Below, one piece after another: positions 17,849 to 27,201 of a stretch of 64,000 nucleotides of DNA. Positions within the stretch are counted from its first letter, which is position 1. Every line of letters begins with the position of its first letter. This DNA comes from M1-B18 sp048264125. GTDB taxonomy: Bacteria > Bacillota > Clostridia > Peptostreptococcales > Natronincolaceae. The notes beneath the pieces were generated by a model. The model saw nothing but the letters and a program-made list of their open reading frames with translations, made no database searches and was not told the origin of the DNA. The stretch lies in contig JBLXDM010000006.1 of assembly GCA_048264125.1 (NCBI GenBank), positions 1 to 64,000 of the forward strand, in the 5' to 3' direction. Made by a program: the position numbers and the translations under genes.

Positions 17849-17864
17849 TGGCATGACAATTGCA
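17849..17864 (+). promoter_or_regulatory. Sigma-54 (-24/-12) promoter of the peptidase/importer operon
   Basis: TGGCATGACAATTGCA matches TGGCAC-N5-TTGCA at exact spacing. It shares its first six bases (TGGCAT) and TTGCA with the promoter at 12518. It ends 76 bases before the peptidase ATG. Confidence 0.8.
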
Positions 17865-17940
17865 ATATATGGAGACAAGTTAAAATATTATCTTTTGAGT
17901 TATACCATCCTGATAAACATAAAAATGAAGGAGTGATAAA

Positions 17941-19005
17941 ATGTTAAAAGGCCTAGAAAATATAATAAAAGAAATGGATATTGATAGTATGCTTATTAGC
18001 GATATTCATAATGTAAGATATTTAAGTGGATATAAAGGGGATGAATCATATCTTTTAATTTCAGAAAAATCAAATTATTTCATAACTGATGCACGTTACA
18101 CAGAGCAAGCGGCAATAGAATGTCCTGAATTTGTAATAATTGATTGGAAAACGTTGGGGAGAAGCATTAATGATGCGATAGCATATATTACCCAGAAAGA
18201 AAGCTTAAAGCTTATGGGTATTGAGGATGTTGTTATGAGCCATAAGCAGTATGTTGAGCTTGATAAAATGATATCAACAAAGACCTGCTGTATATCAGGA
18301 ATTATAGAGGATTTAAGAACCGTAAAGCTACCCCATGAGAAGGAGTATTTAAGAAAAGCATGCGCCATTTCTGACAGAGCATTTAACAGAATATTAAATG
18401 ATATTAAAGTGGGTATAACAGAGGCAGAATTATCAGCAAAATTAGCATATTACTTAAAAATTGAAGGCTCTGATGCAAGATGCTATGAAAACATTTTTTT
18501 GTCAGGTTCGAGAACGTCACTACTGCACGGCATACCATCAGATAGGAAAGTAGCGTATGGCGATATTATTCTTATGGATTTTGGTGCAGGGTATAATGGA
18601 TATTTATCGGATATGAGCAGAACAGTTGTATTGGGAAAAGCAAACGAAAAACAAAAGGAAATCTATAATATTATCAAAGAATCCGAAGAAAGCGTAATTA
18701 ACATGGTTAGATCTGGAATAGCGGCTAAGGAAGCATATCAGCATTCATTAAAGGCAGTCAGTGGAACTGAATATATGCGTTATTTTTACACAGGAATAGG
18801 ACATGGCGTTGGATTAGCAGTACATGAAAAACCATATATGAGCGCTGCATCCACAGACATAATCAAAAAAGATAATGTTATTACAGTTGAACCGGGAATA
18901 TATATTCCTGGCTGGGGAGGAGTGAGAATAGAAGATCAAATATTGATAACTGATGATGGTTGTGAAATACTGACTAATTCATCAAGACAGTTACTAGAAC
19001 TTTGA
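17941..19005 (+). CDS. M24 family Xaa-Pro-type aminopeptidase
   Basis: A 354-residue creatinase/prolidase-fold peptidase with an N-terminal domain (about 1-125) and a pita-bread catalytic domain. All five dinuclear metal ligands are visible: Asp in LMDFGAGY, Asp in LSDMSRTVV, His in GIGHGVGLAVHE, Glu in TVEPGIYI and Glu in RIEDQIL. The substrate-binding HG of LLHGIPSDRK is also present. Such enzymes cut peptides with proline (or hydroxyproline) in the second position. It is cytoplasmic and is the first gene after the sigma-54 promoter; the substrate-binding protein gene starts 44 bases later. This fits degradation of imported Pro/Hyp peptides. Confidence 0.9.
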   Translation: MLKGLENIIKEMDIDSMLISDIHNVRYLSGYKGDESYLLISEKSNYFITDARYTEQAAIECPEFVIIDWKTLGRSINDAIAYITQKESLKLMGIEDVVMSHKQYVELDKMISTKTCCISGIIEDLRTVKLPHEKEYLRKACAISDRAFNRILNDIKVGITEAELSAKLAYYLKIEGSDARCYENIFLSGSRTSLLHGIPSDRKVAYGDIILMDFGAGYNGYLSDMSRTVVLGKANEKQKEIYNIIKESEESVINMVRSGIAAKEAYQHSLKAVSGTEYMRYFYTGIGHGVGLAVHEKPYMSAASTDIIKKDNVITVEPGIYIPGWGGVRIEDQILITDDGCEILTNSSRQLLEL

Positions 19006-19049
19006 CATTAGAAGCTTGTGCTAAAAATAAATTTATTAAGGAGGGCAAT

Positions 19050-20699
19050 ATGAAAAAGGGGAGAAAGTGTTTAATCTGGATGTTAGTTTTACTATTATCT
19101 TTAGGTATGGTCGCCTGTAGTACGCCTCAACAAGGGGACGAAAACAAAGAAGTAGCTGTAGGGAACAACGACCAAGGTGATTTAAAGGTATTGAGGTATT
19201 CTCTTACAGCAGATGTACCAACATTAGACCAACATTTAGCCAATTCTATACCATCAGCAACTGTAGGAAATCAAGTTTTCGAGGGCTTAATAAGAACTTA
19301 TTTAGGAGAAGTTAAACCAGGAATGGCAGAGTCATGGGATGTTTCGCCAGATGGGTTAACCTATACCTTCTATTTAAGAGATGCCAAATGGAGTGATGGA
19401 AAGCCTGTAACAGCAGAGAACTTTGAATATGGGATAAAAAGGCTATTAGATCCTCAAACAGCAAGTGGGTATGCTTTTATAGGTATGGCAGTTAAAAACG
19501 CTTATAAAGTCAATAATGGAGAATTGCCCATTGATGAATTAGGGGTAAAAGCAATAGATGAAAAAACCCTAGAAATACGACTGGAAAATCCTACCGGATA
19601 TTTCTTAAGCATGCTATCCATGATACAATTTGCACCCGCCAGAGAAGATTACGTTATCCAACATGGTAAGGACTATGCAGCGGATGCAGATAAGAATGCC
19701 TATAACGGACCCTTCGTAGTAAAGGAATGGAAACATGAAGATAGGATCATTTTAGAAAAAAATACAAACTACTGGAATGCTGAAGCAATTAACTTAGACG
19801 AAGTACATATCATAGTGGTTCCTGATGGCATGACAGCCCTGGCAATGTTTGAAAGTGGAGATTTAGACATGGTTGAGGTTCCTGCTGAGGTAGTTGCACA
19901 GTATTCGGACAAAGTAGAATACTATTATAATGGCGCTAATGATTTTATAAAATTAAACATGGATGGCACTTCACCACTTGAAAATAAGGATCTAAGACTG
20001 GCGTTAAACTATGTGTTGAACCGAGCAGAATATATAATGTTATCTACCCAAGGCTTGTATGATCCTAATCCTAGATATGTGTTGCCGCAGGTTAATGGGA
20101 TAAAGGGCGAATACGGGGATGAGTACAAATACGAAGCCTTTCCATTAAAAGGAGATAAAAAGGTGGCGCTAGAGCATTTAGATAAAGCCATGCTGGCCTT
20201 AGGGGTTAAAAGTCCTTCTGATATAGAGCTAGAATTACTTACAACGGATGTAGAGCGGACAAGAAAAGAAGCTGAAATTATTCAAGATCAACTTCAAAAA
20301 GATCTAGGGATAAAGATAAAAATAAAACAAGTACCTTACAGACAAAGATTAGATATGGAAAGTAAACATGAGTTTGAAATGGTTGTAACTGGATGGGCAC
20401 CTGACTATTCAGATCCTATGACATATTTAGAATTATGGACGACAAACTCAGGATATAACCACGGCTCCTACTCAAATCCCAAATACGACGAAAGAATAGA
20501 ATTTGCTTTAACAACCGCTGATAATCAAGCAAGAATGGATGCTCTGTTTGAAGCAGAGAAGATTTTGCTGGAGGATGGCGCAATCATTCCATTGCAGCTC
20601 AGAAGAATAGCTATGCTAAAAAATCCTAAGCTGGTAAATTTTGAAAGCTATTTTGTAGGTATAAACTATGAGTATACATATGCAGATTTTGTAGACTAA
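19050..20699 (+). CDS. Oligopeptide ABC transporter substrate-binding lipoprotein (OppA-like)
   Basis: A 549-residue family-5 solute-binding protein. It has a lipoprotein signal (MKKGRKC, hydrophobic stretch, then lipobox MVAC) and the family motifs FEGLIRTYLG, SPDGLTYTFYLRDAKWSDG and PVTAENFEYGIKRLLDP. It captures oligopeptides outside the membrane for the permeases encoded next. I used ATG 19050, with AAGGAGGGCAAT in front, rather than the upstream in-frame ATG overlapping the peptidase. The following intercistronic hairpin would favour higher expression of this subunit than of the permeases. Confidence 0.93.
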   Translation: MKKGRKCLIWMLVLLLSLGMVACSTPQQGDENKEVAVGNNDQGDLKVLRYSLTADVPTLDQHLANSIPSATVGNQVFEGLIRTYLGEVKPGMAESWDVSPDGLTYTFYLRDAKWSDGKPVTAENFEYGIKRLLDPQTASGYAFIGMAVKNAYKVNNGELPIDELGVKAIDEKTLEIRLENPTGYFLSMLSMIQFAPAREDYVIQHGKDYAADADKNAYNGPFVVKEWKHEDRIILEKNTNYWNAEAINLDEVHIIVVPDGMTALAMFESGDLDMVEVPAEVVAQYSDKVEYYYNGANDFIKLNMDGTSPLENKDLRLALNYVLNRAEYIMLSTQGLYDPNPRYVLPQVNGIKGEYGDEYKYEAFPLKGDKKVALEHLDKAMLALGVKSPSDIELELLTTDVERTRKEAEIIQDQLQKDLGIKIKIKQVPYRQRLDMESKHEFEMVVTGWAPDYSDPMTYLELWTTNSGYNHGSYSNPKYDERIEFALTTADNQARMDALFEAEKILLEDGAIIPLQLRRIAMLKNPKLVNFESYFVGINYEYTYADFVD

Positions 20700-20715
20700 A
20701 GCTAAGGAAGGTCAA

Positions 20716-20734
20716 GCCGCCCCGTTGGGGCGGC
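20716..20734 (+). terminator. GC-rich intercistronic hairpin after the binding protein gene
   Basis: GCCGCCCC-GTT-GGGGCGGC, a perfect 8-base stem with a 3-base loop, the most GC-rich spot nearby. The following gagtctttt is only a weak T run. It is probably an mRNA-stabilising or partial-termination element giving excess binding protein. Confidence 0.65.
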
Positions 20735-20762
20735 GAGTCTTTTCGTTGTAGGAGGTGGTAAT

Positions 20763-21683
20763 GTGAGCAAATATATACTTCGGAGAATTGTAGTATCACT
20801 AATTACGATATTCGTATTGATCAGTATTGTATTTATTTTGGTAAGATTAATGCCGGGTGATCCATTTACAAGCGAAAAGCTGACACCAGAGATTAGGGTA
20901 AATTTGGAGAAATACTATGGTTTTGATAAACCGGTTATAATGCAATATTTCACATATATATCAAATCTATTAAAGGGTGACCTAGGATACTCCATGTTTT
21001 ATTCGAATCTAACTGTCAATAGTATCATAAAGTCTTCCTTTCCATATTCCTTTGATCTCGGCATGAGAGCATTGTCATTGTCTATTTCCTTTGGTTTGGT
21101 TTTAGGCATAATTGCAGCTATAAATAGAGGCAAAACCTTAGACTTCTTATGTGTTTTAATTGCCATCATAGGAACCTCTATACCAGATTTTATAATAGGT
21201 GCTTTGCTCCAATATTTTGTCGGGATTAAATGGGGCTTGCTACCAGTAGCTCAGTATAGTGGAATTTCCTATACCATACTTCCATCCATAGCCTTAGGGT
21301 TCTACACGTTAGCCCTAGTATCAAGGGTTATGAGAGCAAGCATGATAGAGGTTATTCAACAGGACTATATAAAAACAGCAAAATCAAAGGGTATATCTAA
21401 AATGAGGATAGTGTATAAGCATCAGATTAGAAATGCTATAATGCCGGTTACAACAGTTATAGGGCCAATGGTGGCAGCGGTTTTGACAGGTACCTTTGTT
21501 ATAGAGTCAATATTTGCTATACCAGGCCTAGGCAGACACTATGTTCAAAGCATTCAAAACTTAGATTATCCCGTTATATTGGGAATGACTGTTTTTTATG
21601 GGTCCTTTCTTGTAATCGCAAATATGATAGTAGATTTATTATACGGTGTCATAGATCCTAGAATAAGAGTTAGTGGGGAGTAG
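20763..21683 (+). CDS. Oligopeptide ABC transporter permease (OppB-like)
   Basis: A 306-residue permease with six hydrophobic segments. It starts with the OppB/DppB N-terminal pattern YILRRIVVSLITIFVLISIV and RLMPGDPF, and has the EAA-type cytoplasmic loop YIKTAKSKGISKMRIVYKHQIRNA. Start GTG 20763 follows GGAGGTGGTAAT. It pairs with the permease encoded immediately after. Confidence 0.92.
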   Translation: MSKYILRRIVVSLITIFVLISIVFILVRLMPGDPFTSEKLTPEIRVNLEKYYGFDKPVIMQYFTYISNLLKGDLGYSMFYSNLTVNSIIKSSFPYSFDLGMRALSLSISFGLVLGIIAAINRGKTLDFLCVLIAIIGTSIPDFIIGALLQYFVGIKWGLLPVAQYSGISYTILPSIALGFYTLALVSRVMRASMIEVIQQDYIKTAKSKGISKMRIVYKHQIRNAIMPVTTVIGPMVAAVLTGTFVIESIFAIPGLGRHYVQSIQNLDYPVILGMTVFYGSFLVIANMIVDLLYGVIDPRIRVSGE

Positions 21684-22661
21684 GTGCTGAAAATGGTTGA
21701 ATCTAAATTTAGAGTTGTAGGTAAAAACATTAAACAGATGGAATCTATATCGAGGCCCAGCTTAACCTATTGGAAGGATGCCTGGAGGAGAATCAGAAAA
21801 AATAAAGTCGCTTTTTTTAGCTTGCTGGTAATCGTTATTTATGTGGGATTATCAATATTTGGGCCATATATGAATGAATTCAGCTATACGACAACGGATG
21901 TCAATCGAATGAATCTTTTTATCAATTCGCCACAATTCCAAGATATGGGGTTTTTCCAAAGGGTAAAGGCTTTAATTGCCACCGGACATTGGTTTGGAAC
22001 CGATGAAATAGGTAGGGATTTATGGACCAGAGTATGGATGGGTGCAAGGGTATCCCTTGCCATTGGATTTATAGCAACTATAATCAATACCATAGTAGGG
22101 TCAATCATTGGTGGTATTTCAGGTTACTATGGCGGTAAAATTGATACCATTATTATGAGAATCGTAGATGTGCTGTATGGTGTGCCATATCTAATTGTGG
22201 CCATATTGATAATGGTAGTATTGGGAGCAGGCGTAACATCCTTAATTATAGCCTTGGTACTAGTAGGCTGGATAGGCACCGCAAGATTTGTAAGAGGAGA
22301 AGTGATGAAGATAAAAGAACATGAATTTGTTGATGCAGCTAAGGTTCTTGGGGCTTCGAATAATGTAATAATATATAAGCATATCATACCAAATATCATG
22401 GGATTAATCATCACCAATCTTACTATGGCAGTGCCCCGGGCTATATTTTCAGAGGCATTTCTTAGCTACATCGGACTAGGCATAGCGCCACCAGGATGTA
22501 GTTGGGGTGTATTAGCAAAGTCAGGAGTAAAGCTTATGAGAATACATCCGTATCAATTATTTATACCGGCATTTTTCATATGTACCACTATGCTGGCTCT
22601 TAATTTGCTTGGCGATGGGATGAGAGACGCATTAGATCCTAAGCTAAGGGGAACCGAGTAA
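21684..22661 (+). CDS. Oligopeptide ABC transporter permease (OppC-like)
   Basis: A 325-residue permease of the OppC/DppC type. It has a cytoplasmic N-terminus, the WKDAWRRIRKNKVAFFSLLVI segment, GTDEIGRDLWTRVWMGARVSL and the EAA loop FVDAAKVLGASNNVIIYKHIIPN. The GTG at 21684 abuts the previous stop codon; the ATG at 21693 is an equally possible start that shortens it by three residues. Confidence 0.92.
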   Translation: MLKMVESKFRVVGKNIKQMESISRPSLTYWKDAWRRIRKNKVAFFSLLVIVIYVGLSIFGPYMNEFSYTTTDVNRMNLFINSPQFQDMGFFQRVKALIATGHWFGTDEIGRDLWTRVWMGARVSLAIGFIATIINTIVGSIIGGISGYYGGKIDTIIMRIVDVLYGVPYLIVAILIMVVLGAGVTSLIIALVLVGWIGTARFVRGEVMKIKEHEFVDAAKVLGASNNVIIYKHIIPNIMGLIITNLTMAVPRAIFSEAFLSYIGLGIAPPGCSWGVLAKSGVKLMRIHPYQLFIPAFFICTTMLALNLLGDGMRDALDPKLRGTE

Positions 22662-22688
22662 GACTTTTCAGGAGGTGACGCAATATAA

Positions 22689-23714
22689 ATGGAAAAGATA
22701 TTAGAAGTTAATAATTTGGAGTTTTCATTTAATACATATGGCGGACAAGTAAAAGCAGTACGAGGTGTTTCTTTTGATGTTAATCAAGGAGAAATAGTAG
22801 GGATAGTTGGAGAGTCAGGATGTGGAAAAAGTGTAACAGCACAGTGCATATTAAAGCTCAATCCCGAACCACCGGGCTTCTTTGGCAATGGCTCTATAAA
22901 GTATAAAGGGGAAGATATTGTCCCTATGAGTGAAAGGAAAATGAAAAAAATTAGGGGTTTGGAAATTGGTTTTGTTTTTCAAGATCCTATGACCTCACTT
23001 AATCCAACAATGAAAATAGGAAAACAAATAGAGGAAGTATTTATTGAACGAAGGAAGTATTCAAAAAAAGAAATAAAAGAAAAGGTTTTAGATATATTGA
23101 GCTTGGTAGGCATTTCTGATGGAGAAATAAGATATAACCAATACCCTCATGAGCTTAGCGGAGGAATGAAACAAAGAGTAATGATAGCCATTGCCCTTGT
23201 TGGAAGACCTAGTCTAATAATAGCCGATGAACCAACAACCTCATTGGATGTTACCATAGAAGCACAGATACTGGATCTATTAATGGATTTGAAGCAAAAG
23301 CTTGGGGCCGCTATTGTAATAATAACCCATGATTTAGGTGTAATAGCAAAGCTATGTGACAGGGTTTTGGTAATGTATGGTGGAAAAATTGTAGAAAAAG
23401 GGTTAGTAAATGATATTTTTTATAATACAAGGCATCCATACACATCGGGATTATTAAATTCAATTGCTGGATTAGAAACTAAGAAAACAGATGAATTGTC
23501 GCCTATTGAGGGAACACCCCCTGATTTGTTTTCGCCACCCCAAGGCTGCCCCTTTGCATCAAGATGTGAATACGCTATGGCAATATGCTACGAAGAGCTG
23601 CCTGATGAATATTCTATTTCAGATGAGCATGAAACCATGTGTTGGCTAGAGCATGAAAATGCGCCAAACGTTGTTTTGAAAAGAGAAGCATCCCAGGAGA
23701 GTGGTATTATATGA
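22689..23714 (+). CDS. Oligopeptide ABC transporter ATPase (OppD-like)
   Basis: A 341-residue ATPase with Walker A GESGCGKS, signature LSGGMKQRV, Walker B LIIADEPTTSLD and H-loop ITHDLG. The oligopeptide-type C-terminal tail carries Cys residues (CPFASRCEYAMAICYEELP), which in related proteins bind an iron-sulfur cluster. The ribosome binding site is CAGGAGGTGACG, somewhat far from the ATG. It overlaps the next ATPase gene by 4 bases. Confidence 0.93.
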   Translation: MEKILEVNNLEFSFNTYGGQVKAVRGVSFDVNQGEIVGIVGESGCGKSVTAQCILKLNPEPPGFFGNGSIKYKGEDIVPMSERKMKKIRGLEIGFVFQDPMTSLNPTMKIGKQIEEVFIERRKYSKKEIKEKVLDILSLVGISDGEIRYNQYPHELSGGMKQRVMIAIALVGRPSLIIADEPTTSLDVTIEAQILDLLMDLKQKLGAAIVIITHDLGVIAKLCDRVLVMYGGKIVEKGLVNDIFYNTRHPYTSGLLNSIAGLETKKTDELSPIEGTPPDLFSPPQGCPFASRCEYAMAICYEELPDEYSISDEHETMCWLEHENAPNVVLKREASQESGII

Positions 23715-24733
23715 ATACAAAAAAACGTCCCCTCGTAAAAGTAGAAAATCTAAGCAAATACTTTCAAATTAAAGAGGATAAGGTTTTAAAGGCTATTGAG
23801 AATATATCCTTTGAAATATACCAAGGAGAAACCCTTGGATTGGTGGGAGAAAGCGGTTGTGGTAAATCTACAACAGGAAGATGCATGGTAAAGCTACACA
23901 AGCCGACATCAGGGAAAATTTTCTTTGACAATAAAGAAATCTTTACAGGTGAATACGCGAAGGAATACATAGAGGAGCATGGGGATATAAAAATTCAAGG
24001 TATTAGCAAGAAAAAAATGGATATGGATTTTTGCAAAAACGTGCAGATGATATTTCAAAACCCTTATTCTTCCCTAAACCCAAGAATGACAGTAAAGGAT
24101 ATCGTTGGGGAAGGCATAAGACTCCATAATAAATATAAAGATAAAGAAATTGATGAGAAAATCATAGAATTACTAAATGCCGTAGGACTCAATAAGGATC
24201 ATATATCAAGGTTTCCCCACGAGTTTAGCGGAGGTCAGAGGCAAAGAATAGGAATAGCAAGGGCTCTTTCTGTAGATCCTAAATTTATAGTATGTGATGA
24301 ACCAATTTCTGCATTGGATGTATCTGTGCAAGCACAGGTTATAAACATGCTTAAAAGACTACAAGAAGAAAGAGGATTAACCTATATATTAATAGCCCAT
24401 GATTTAAGTGTGGTAAAATATATTTCTGATAGAGTAATTGTGATGTATCTAGGCACCATAGTTGAACAAGGAGAGTCTGAAGAGTTGTATAAAAATCCCC
24501 TTCATCCTTATACAAAAGCATTATTATCAGCAATACCTGTAGCAAATCCAATAGCAGCAAAGTTTAAGGAAAGGATTATTTTAGAAGGAGAGATTTCTAG
24601 TCCTATAAATCCTAAAGACTGTTGCAGATTTGCTGAAAGGTGTAGTTATGTTATGCCTATATGTCAAAAGGAGATGCCAGAGCAGAAGTACTATGATGAT
24701 GGACATATGGTAGCATGCCATCTATATAACTAA
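23711..24733 (+). CDS. Oligopeptide ABC transporter ATPase (OppF-like)
   Basis: A 340-residue ATPase, partner of the OppD-like protein, with Walker A GESGCGKS, signature FSGGQRQRIGIARAL, Walker B FIVCDEPISALD and the Cys-containing C-terminal tail (CCRFAERCSYVMPICQKEMP). Its ATGA overlap with the upstream gene indicates translational coupling. It completes a five-gene importer. Confidence 0.93.
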   Translation: MNTKKRPLVKVENLSKYFQIKEDKVLKAIENISFEIYQGETLGLVGESGCGKSTTGRCMVKLHKPTSGKIFFDNKEIFTGEYAKEYIEEHGDIKIQGISKKKMDMDFCKNVQMIFQNPYSSLNPRMTVKDIVGEGIRLHNKYKDKEIDEKIIELLNAVGLNKDHISRFPHEFSGGQRQRIGIARALSVDPKFIVCDEPISALDVSVQAQVINMLKRLQEERGLTYILIAHDLSVVKYISDRVIVMYLGTIVEQGESEELYKNPLHPYTKALLSAIPVANPIAAKFKERIILEGEISSPINPKDCCRFAERCSYVMPICQKEMPEQKYYDDGHMVACHLYN

Positions 24734-24871
24734 GAATTATTTTTATAAAGGAAATATTCTAAAAGCGAAAAGAATTATACAGTAAAGCATTTGATAATAT
24801 GGTAGAATATTATCATAATGATAAAAAATGAACATGTTAAACGCAACTATTTACTTATAATAAGGGGTGTA

Positions 24872-25939
24872 ATGGTGTTTAATAAATTGGAATTGATGAT
24901 GGGTAAAGAATATATCGATGGTCTTTTTATAAGCAACCCTTCCAATGTTCAGTATATAAGCGGTTATAGGGAAGAGCATGCTTATGCTGTTATTACAGCC
25001 AAAGGAAGATATCTCTTAACTGATGGGCGATATGAAGAGATAGCAACAAAAACCTGCAAAGGCTTTGAAGTTATTGATTGGCAAAAAAAAGAAGGAAAAT
25101 TAAAGGGAGCAATAGATAGTATAGTAAAAAAAGAAAAGATAAAAAGATTAGGATTTGAAGCAGAATACATAACTTACAAACAGTTTACCGAGCTGTATGA
25201 TATGATTGATGCAGAAATTACTCCGGTAGTTGGACTGATCGAACAATTAAGGGTTAGAAAAACATCGGAAGAGCTCATGTATTTAAGAGAAGCATGTCAT
25301 ATCAATGACCTTGTTTTTGAACGGATATTGAAGGATATAAAAGTTGGAGTAACAGAAAAGGAACTGGCAGCATTATGCAGCTATTATCTTAGAATTGAAG
25401 GTGGAGATGCAAAAATTAGTGGGAATATTGTCTTAACAGGCAAACGATCCTCCTTAATTATTGCTAGTCCAATTGATAAAAAAATTGAATATGGAGATCT
25501 CGTTCTTATAAATTATGGCGCAAGCTATAATGGATATTTAACAGATTTTTCCCGAACCGTAGTTGTAGGAGAGCCGACGATAGAGCAAAGAGAAATTTAT
25601 TCAATAGTCCAAAACGCCCAAAGGGCGGCAATAGAATCAATAAAAGCGGGTGTGCTGGCAAAGGAGCCCTTCAATGCATCTGAAAAAATTTTGAAAGCCT
25701 CTAACTATTCCCAATACCATTACGAAGGGATGGGTCATGGTATTGGCTTGTTTTTACATGAAGAACCCTTTTTAAGTAAAATTTCAAAGAATATTTTAGA
25801 GGAAAACAACGTTATTGCCGTTGAACCAGGATTATATATACCCGATTGGGGTGGTATCAGAATAGAAGATATGCTAGTAGTTACGGAAGATGGGTATGAA
25901 TTGCTAACTAAATCTCCTAGAGATTTGATTGTTATATAA
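24872..25939 (+). CDS. M24 family peptidase homologue with altered metal site
   Basis: A 355-residue paralogue of the peptidase at 17941, with the same two-domain layout. The second Asp (LTDFSRTVV), His (GMGHGIGLFLHE) and both Glu (AVEPGLYI, RIEDMLV) of the M24 site are kept. The first Asp is Asn (LINYGASY, codon aat), and the substrate histidine region reads SSLIIASPIDK instead of a HG-containing motif. It may be a weak, mono-metal or non-catalytic homologue, perhaps peptide-binding or with changed specificity. I used ATG 24872 with AAGGGG nearby; the longer reading from 24818 lacks a binding site. A 138-base gap separates it from oppF, so it may have its own promoter. Confidence 0.85.
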   Translation: MVFNKLELMMGKEYIDGLFISNPSNVQYISGYREEHAYAVITAKGRYLLTDGRYEEIATKTCKGFEVIDWQKKEGKLKGAIDSIVKKEKIKRLGFEAEYITYKQFTELYDMIDAEITPVVGLIEQLRVRKTSEELMYLREACHINDLVFERILKDIKVGVTEKELAALCSYYLRIEGGDAKISGNIVLTGKRSSLIIASPIDKKIEYGDLVLINYGASYNGYLTDFSRTVVVGEPTIEQREIYSIVQNAQRAAIESIKAGVLAKEPFNASEKILKASNYSQYHYEGMGHGIGLFLHEEPFLSKISKNILEENNVIAVEPGLYIPDWGGIRIEDMLVVTEDGYELLTKSPRDLIVI

Positions 25940-26013
25940 AGCATTATCCATATCTAAGCGTATAAAATGGTGAAGGGATATAATAAAAAAAACCATATAA
26001 GCGAGGGTGTAAT

Positions 26014-26364
26014 ATGACCAAACATCGTATCTATACAATGAGTGTAGCAAGTGTATATCCCCATTATGTTGCGAAGGCAGAGAAGAAAGGACGTACTAAA
26101 GCAGAAGTCGATGAAATTATCCTTTGGCTGACTGGCTATAGCCAGCAAGAGTTAGCAGCGCAATTGGAAAAAAAGACAGACTTTGAGACCTTCTTTGCTG
26201 AAGCTCCCCAGTTGAATCCTTCCCGAGCTTTGATCAAAGGTGTGGTCTGTGGCATACGAGTGGAAGACATCGAAGAATCAACCATGAGGGAAATTCGCTA
26301 TCTGGATAAGCTGATCGATGAGTTAGCAAAGGGAAAAGCGATGGATAAGATTTTGCGGAAATAA
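26014..26364 (+). CDS. DUF2200 family protein
   Basis: A 116-residue protein matching the DUF2200 family as I remember it: MTKHRIYTMSVASVYPHYV at the start, then KAEKKGRTKAEVDEIILWLTG. It is soluble and its function is unknown. GCGAGGGTG lies just before the ATG. Its codon use looks slightly richer in G/C than its neighbours, which could reflect transfer. It is followed closely (18 bases) by the ferredoxin gene. Confidence 0.8.
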   Translation: MTKHRIYTMSVASVYPHYVAKAEKKGRTKAEVDEIILWLTGYSQQELAAQLEKKTDFETFFAEAPQLNPSRALIKGVVCGIRVEDIEESTMREIRYLDKLIDELAKGKAMDKILRK

Positions 26365-26382
26365 TTTAATGGAGATATTAAG

Positions 26383-27201
26383 ATGAATAAGAAAATAAAT
26401 ATTATGTATTTTAGTGCTACAGATACAACTAAAAAAGTAGTATATGGTATAGCGGAGAGCATGTTAGAATACCTCGATTTAAATAAGTTTACAAGAAATA
26501 TTAACTTTACATTACCCTATGTTAGGGAGAAGTCAGTAAGCTTTACAGGAGAAGATATTGTTATTATAGGGGTCCCGGTTTATGCAGGGAGGGTTCCTAA
26601 TATATTGCTAGAATATCTGAATAGTCTCAATGGAAATGGGGCTTGGACAATGCCTGTAGTGGTTTATGGAAACAGAAATTATGATGATGCTTTAATAGAA
26701 TTAAGTGATATTCTTAAATCCAGAGGCTTTACAATTATTGCAGGGACAGCATTTATCGGAGAACATTCTTTTTCTAAAGCGCTTGCACAAAAGAGACCAG
26801 ATGAAAAAGACATGGATATAGCAAGAGCTTTTGCTGATCAAATATCTAGAAAAATAGCATCTGAGGTTAAAATGGATAACGTCTTTGTAAATGGCAATAA
26901 GCCCTATAGAAGCTATTATATGCCTAAGGATGAAGAAGGTAATCCTGTGGACATTAGAAGGGTTAAGCCAAAAACAGATAGTCGTTGTACTAATTGCAAG
27001 CTTTGTGTAGGCTTATGTCCTATGGGCTCTATCGATAGTGAAGATGTATCTAAGCTTAATTATATCTGTATTAAATGTGGAGCTTGTATCAAAAAATGTC
27101 CTTCTAATGCAAAGTATTATGATAATGAGGATTATTTAAGACATAAGCATGAGCTGGAAGTGGAGTTTTGCCATAGGAGAGAGCCACAGTTGTTTATATA
27201 G
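26383..27201 (+). CDS. EFR1-type flavodoxin/ferredoxin fusion protein
   Basis: A 272-residue protein with an N-terminal flavodoxin-like domain (about 1-165: YFSATDTTKKVV phosphate loop, VPVYAGRVPN, VVYGNRNYDDAL). The C-terminal 2x[4Fe-4S] ferredoxin domain carries CTNCKLCVGLCP and CIKCGACIKKCP. The architecture matches the EFR1 family of electron carriers in clostridia. It is cytoplasmic; its redox partner is unknown. GGAG precedes the ATG. Confidence 0.88.
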   Translation: MNKKINIMYFSATDTTKKVVYGIAESMLEYLDLNKFTRNINFTLPYVREKSVSFTGEDIVIIGVPVYAGRVPNILLEYLNSLNGNGAWTMPVVVYGNRNYDDALIELSDILKSRGFTIIAGTAFIGEHSFSKALAQKRPDEKDMDIARAFADQISRKIASEVKMDNVFVNGNKPYRSYYMPKDEEGNPVDIRRVKPKTDSRCTNCKLCVGLCPMGSIDSEDVSKLNYICIKCGACIKKCPSNAKYYDNEDYLRHKHELEVEFCHRREPQLFI

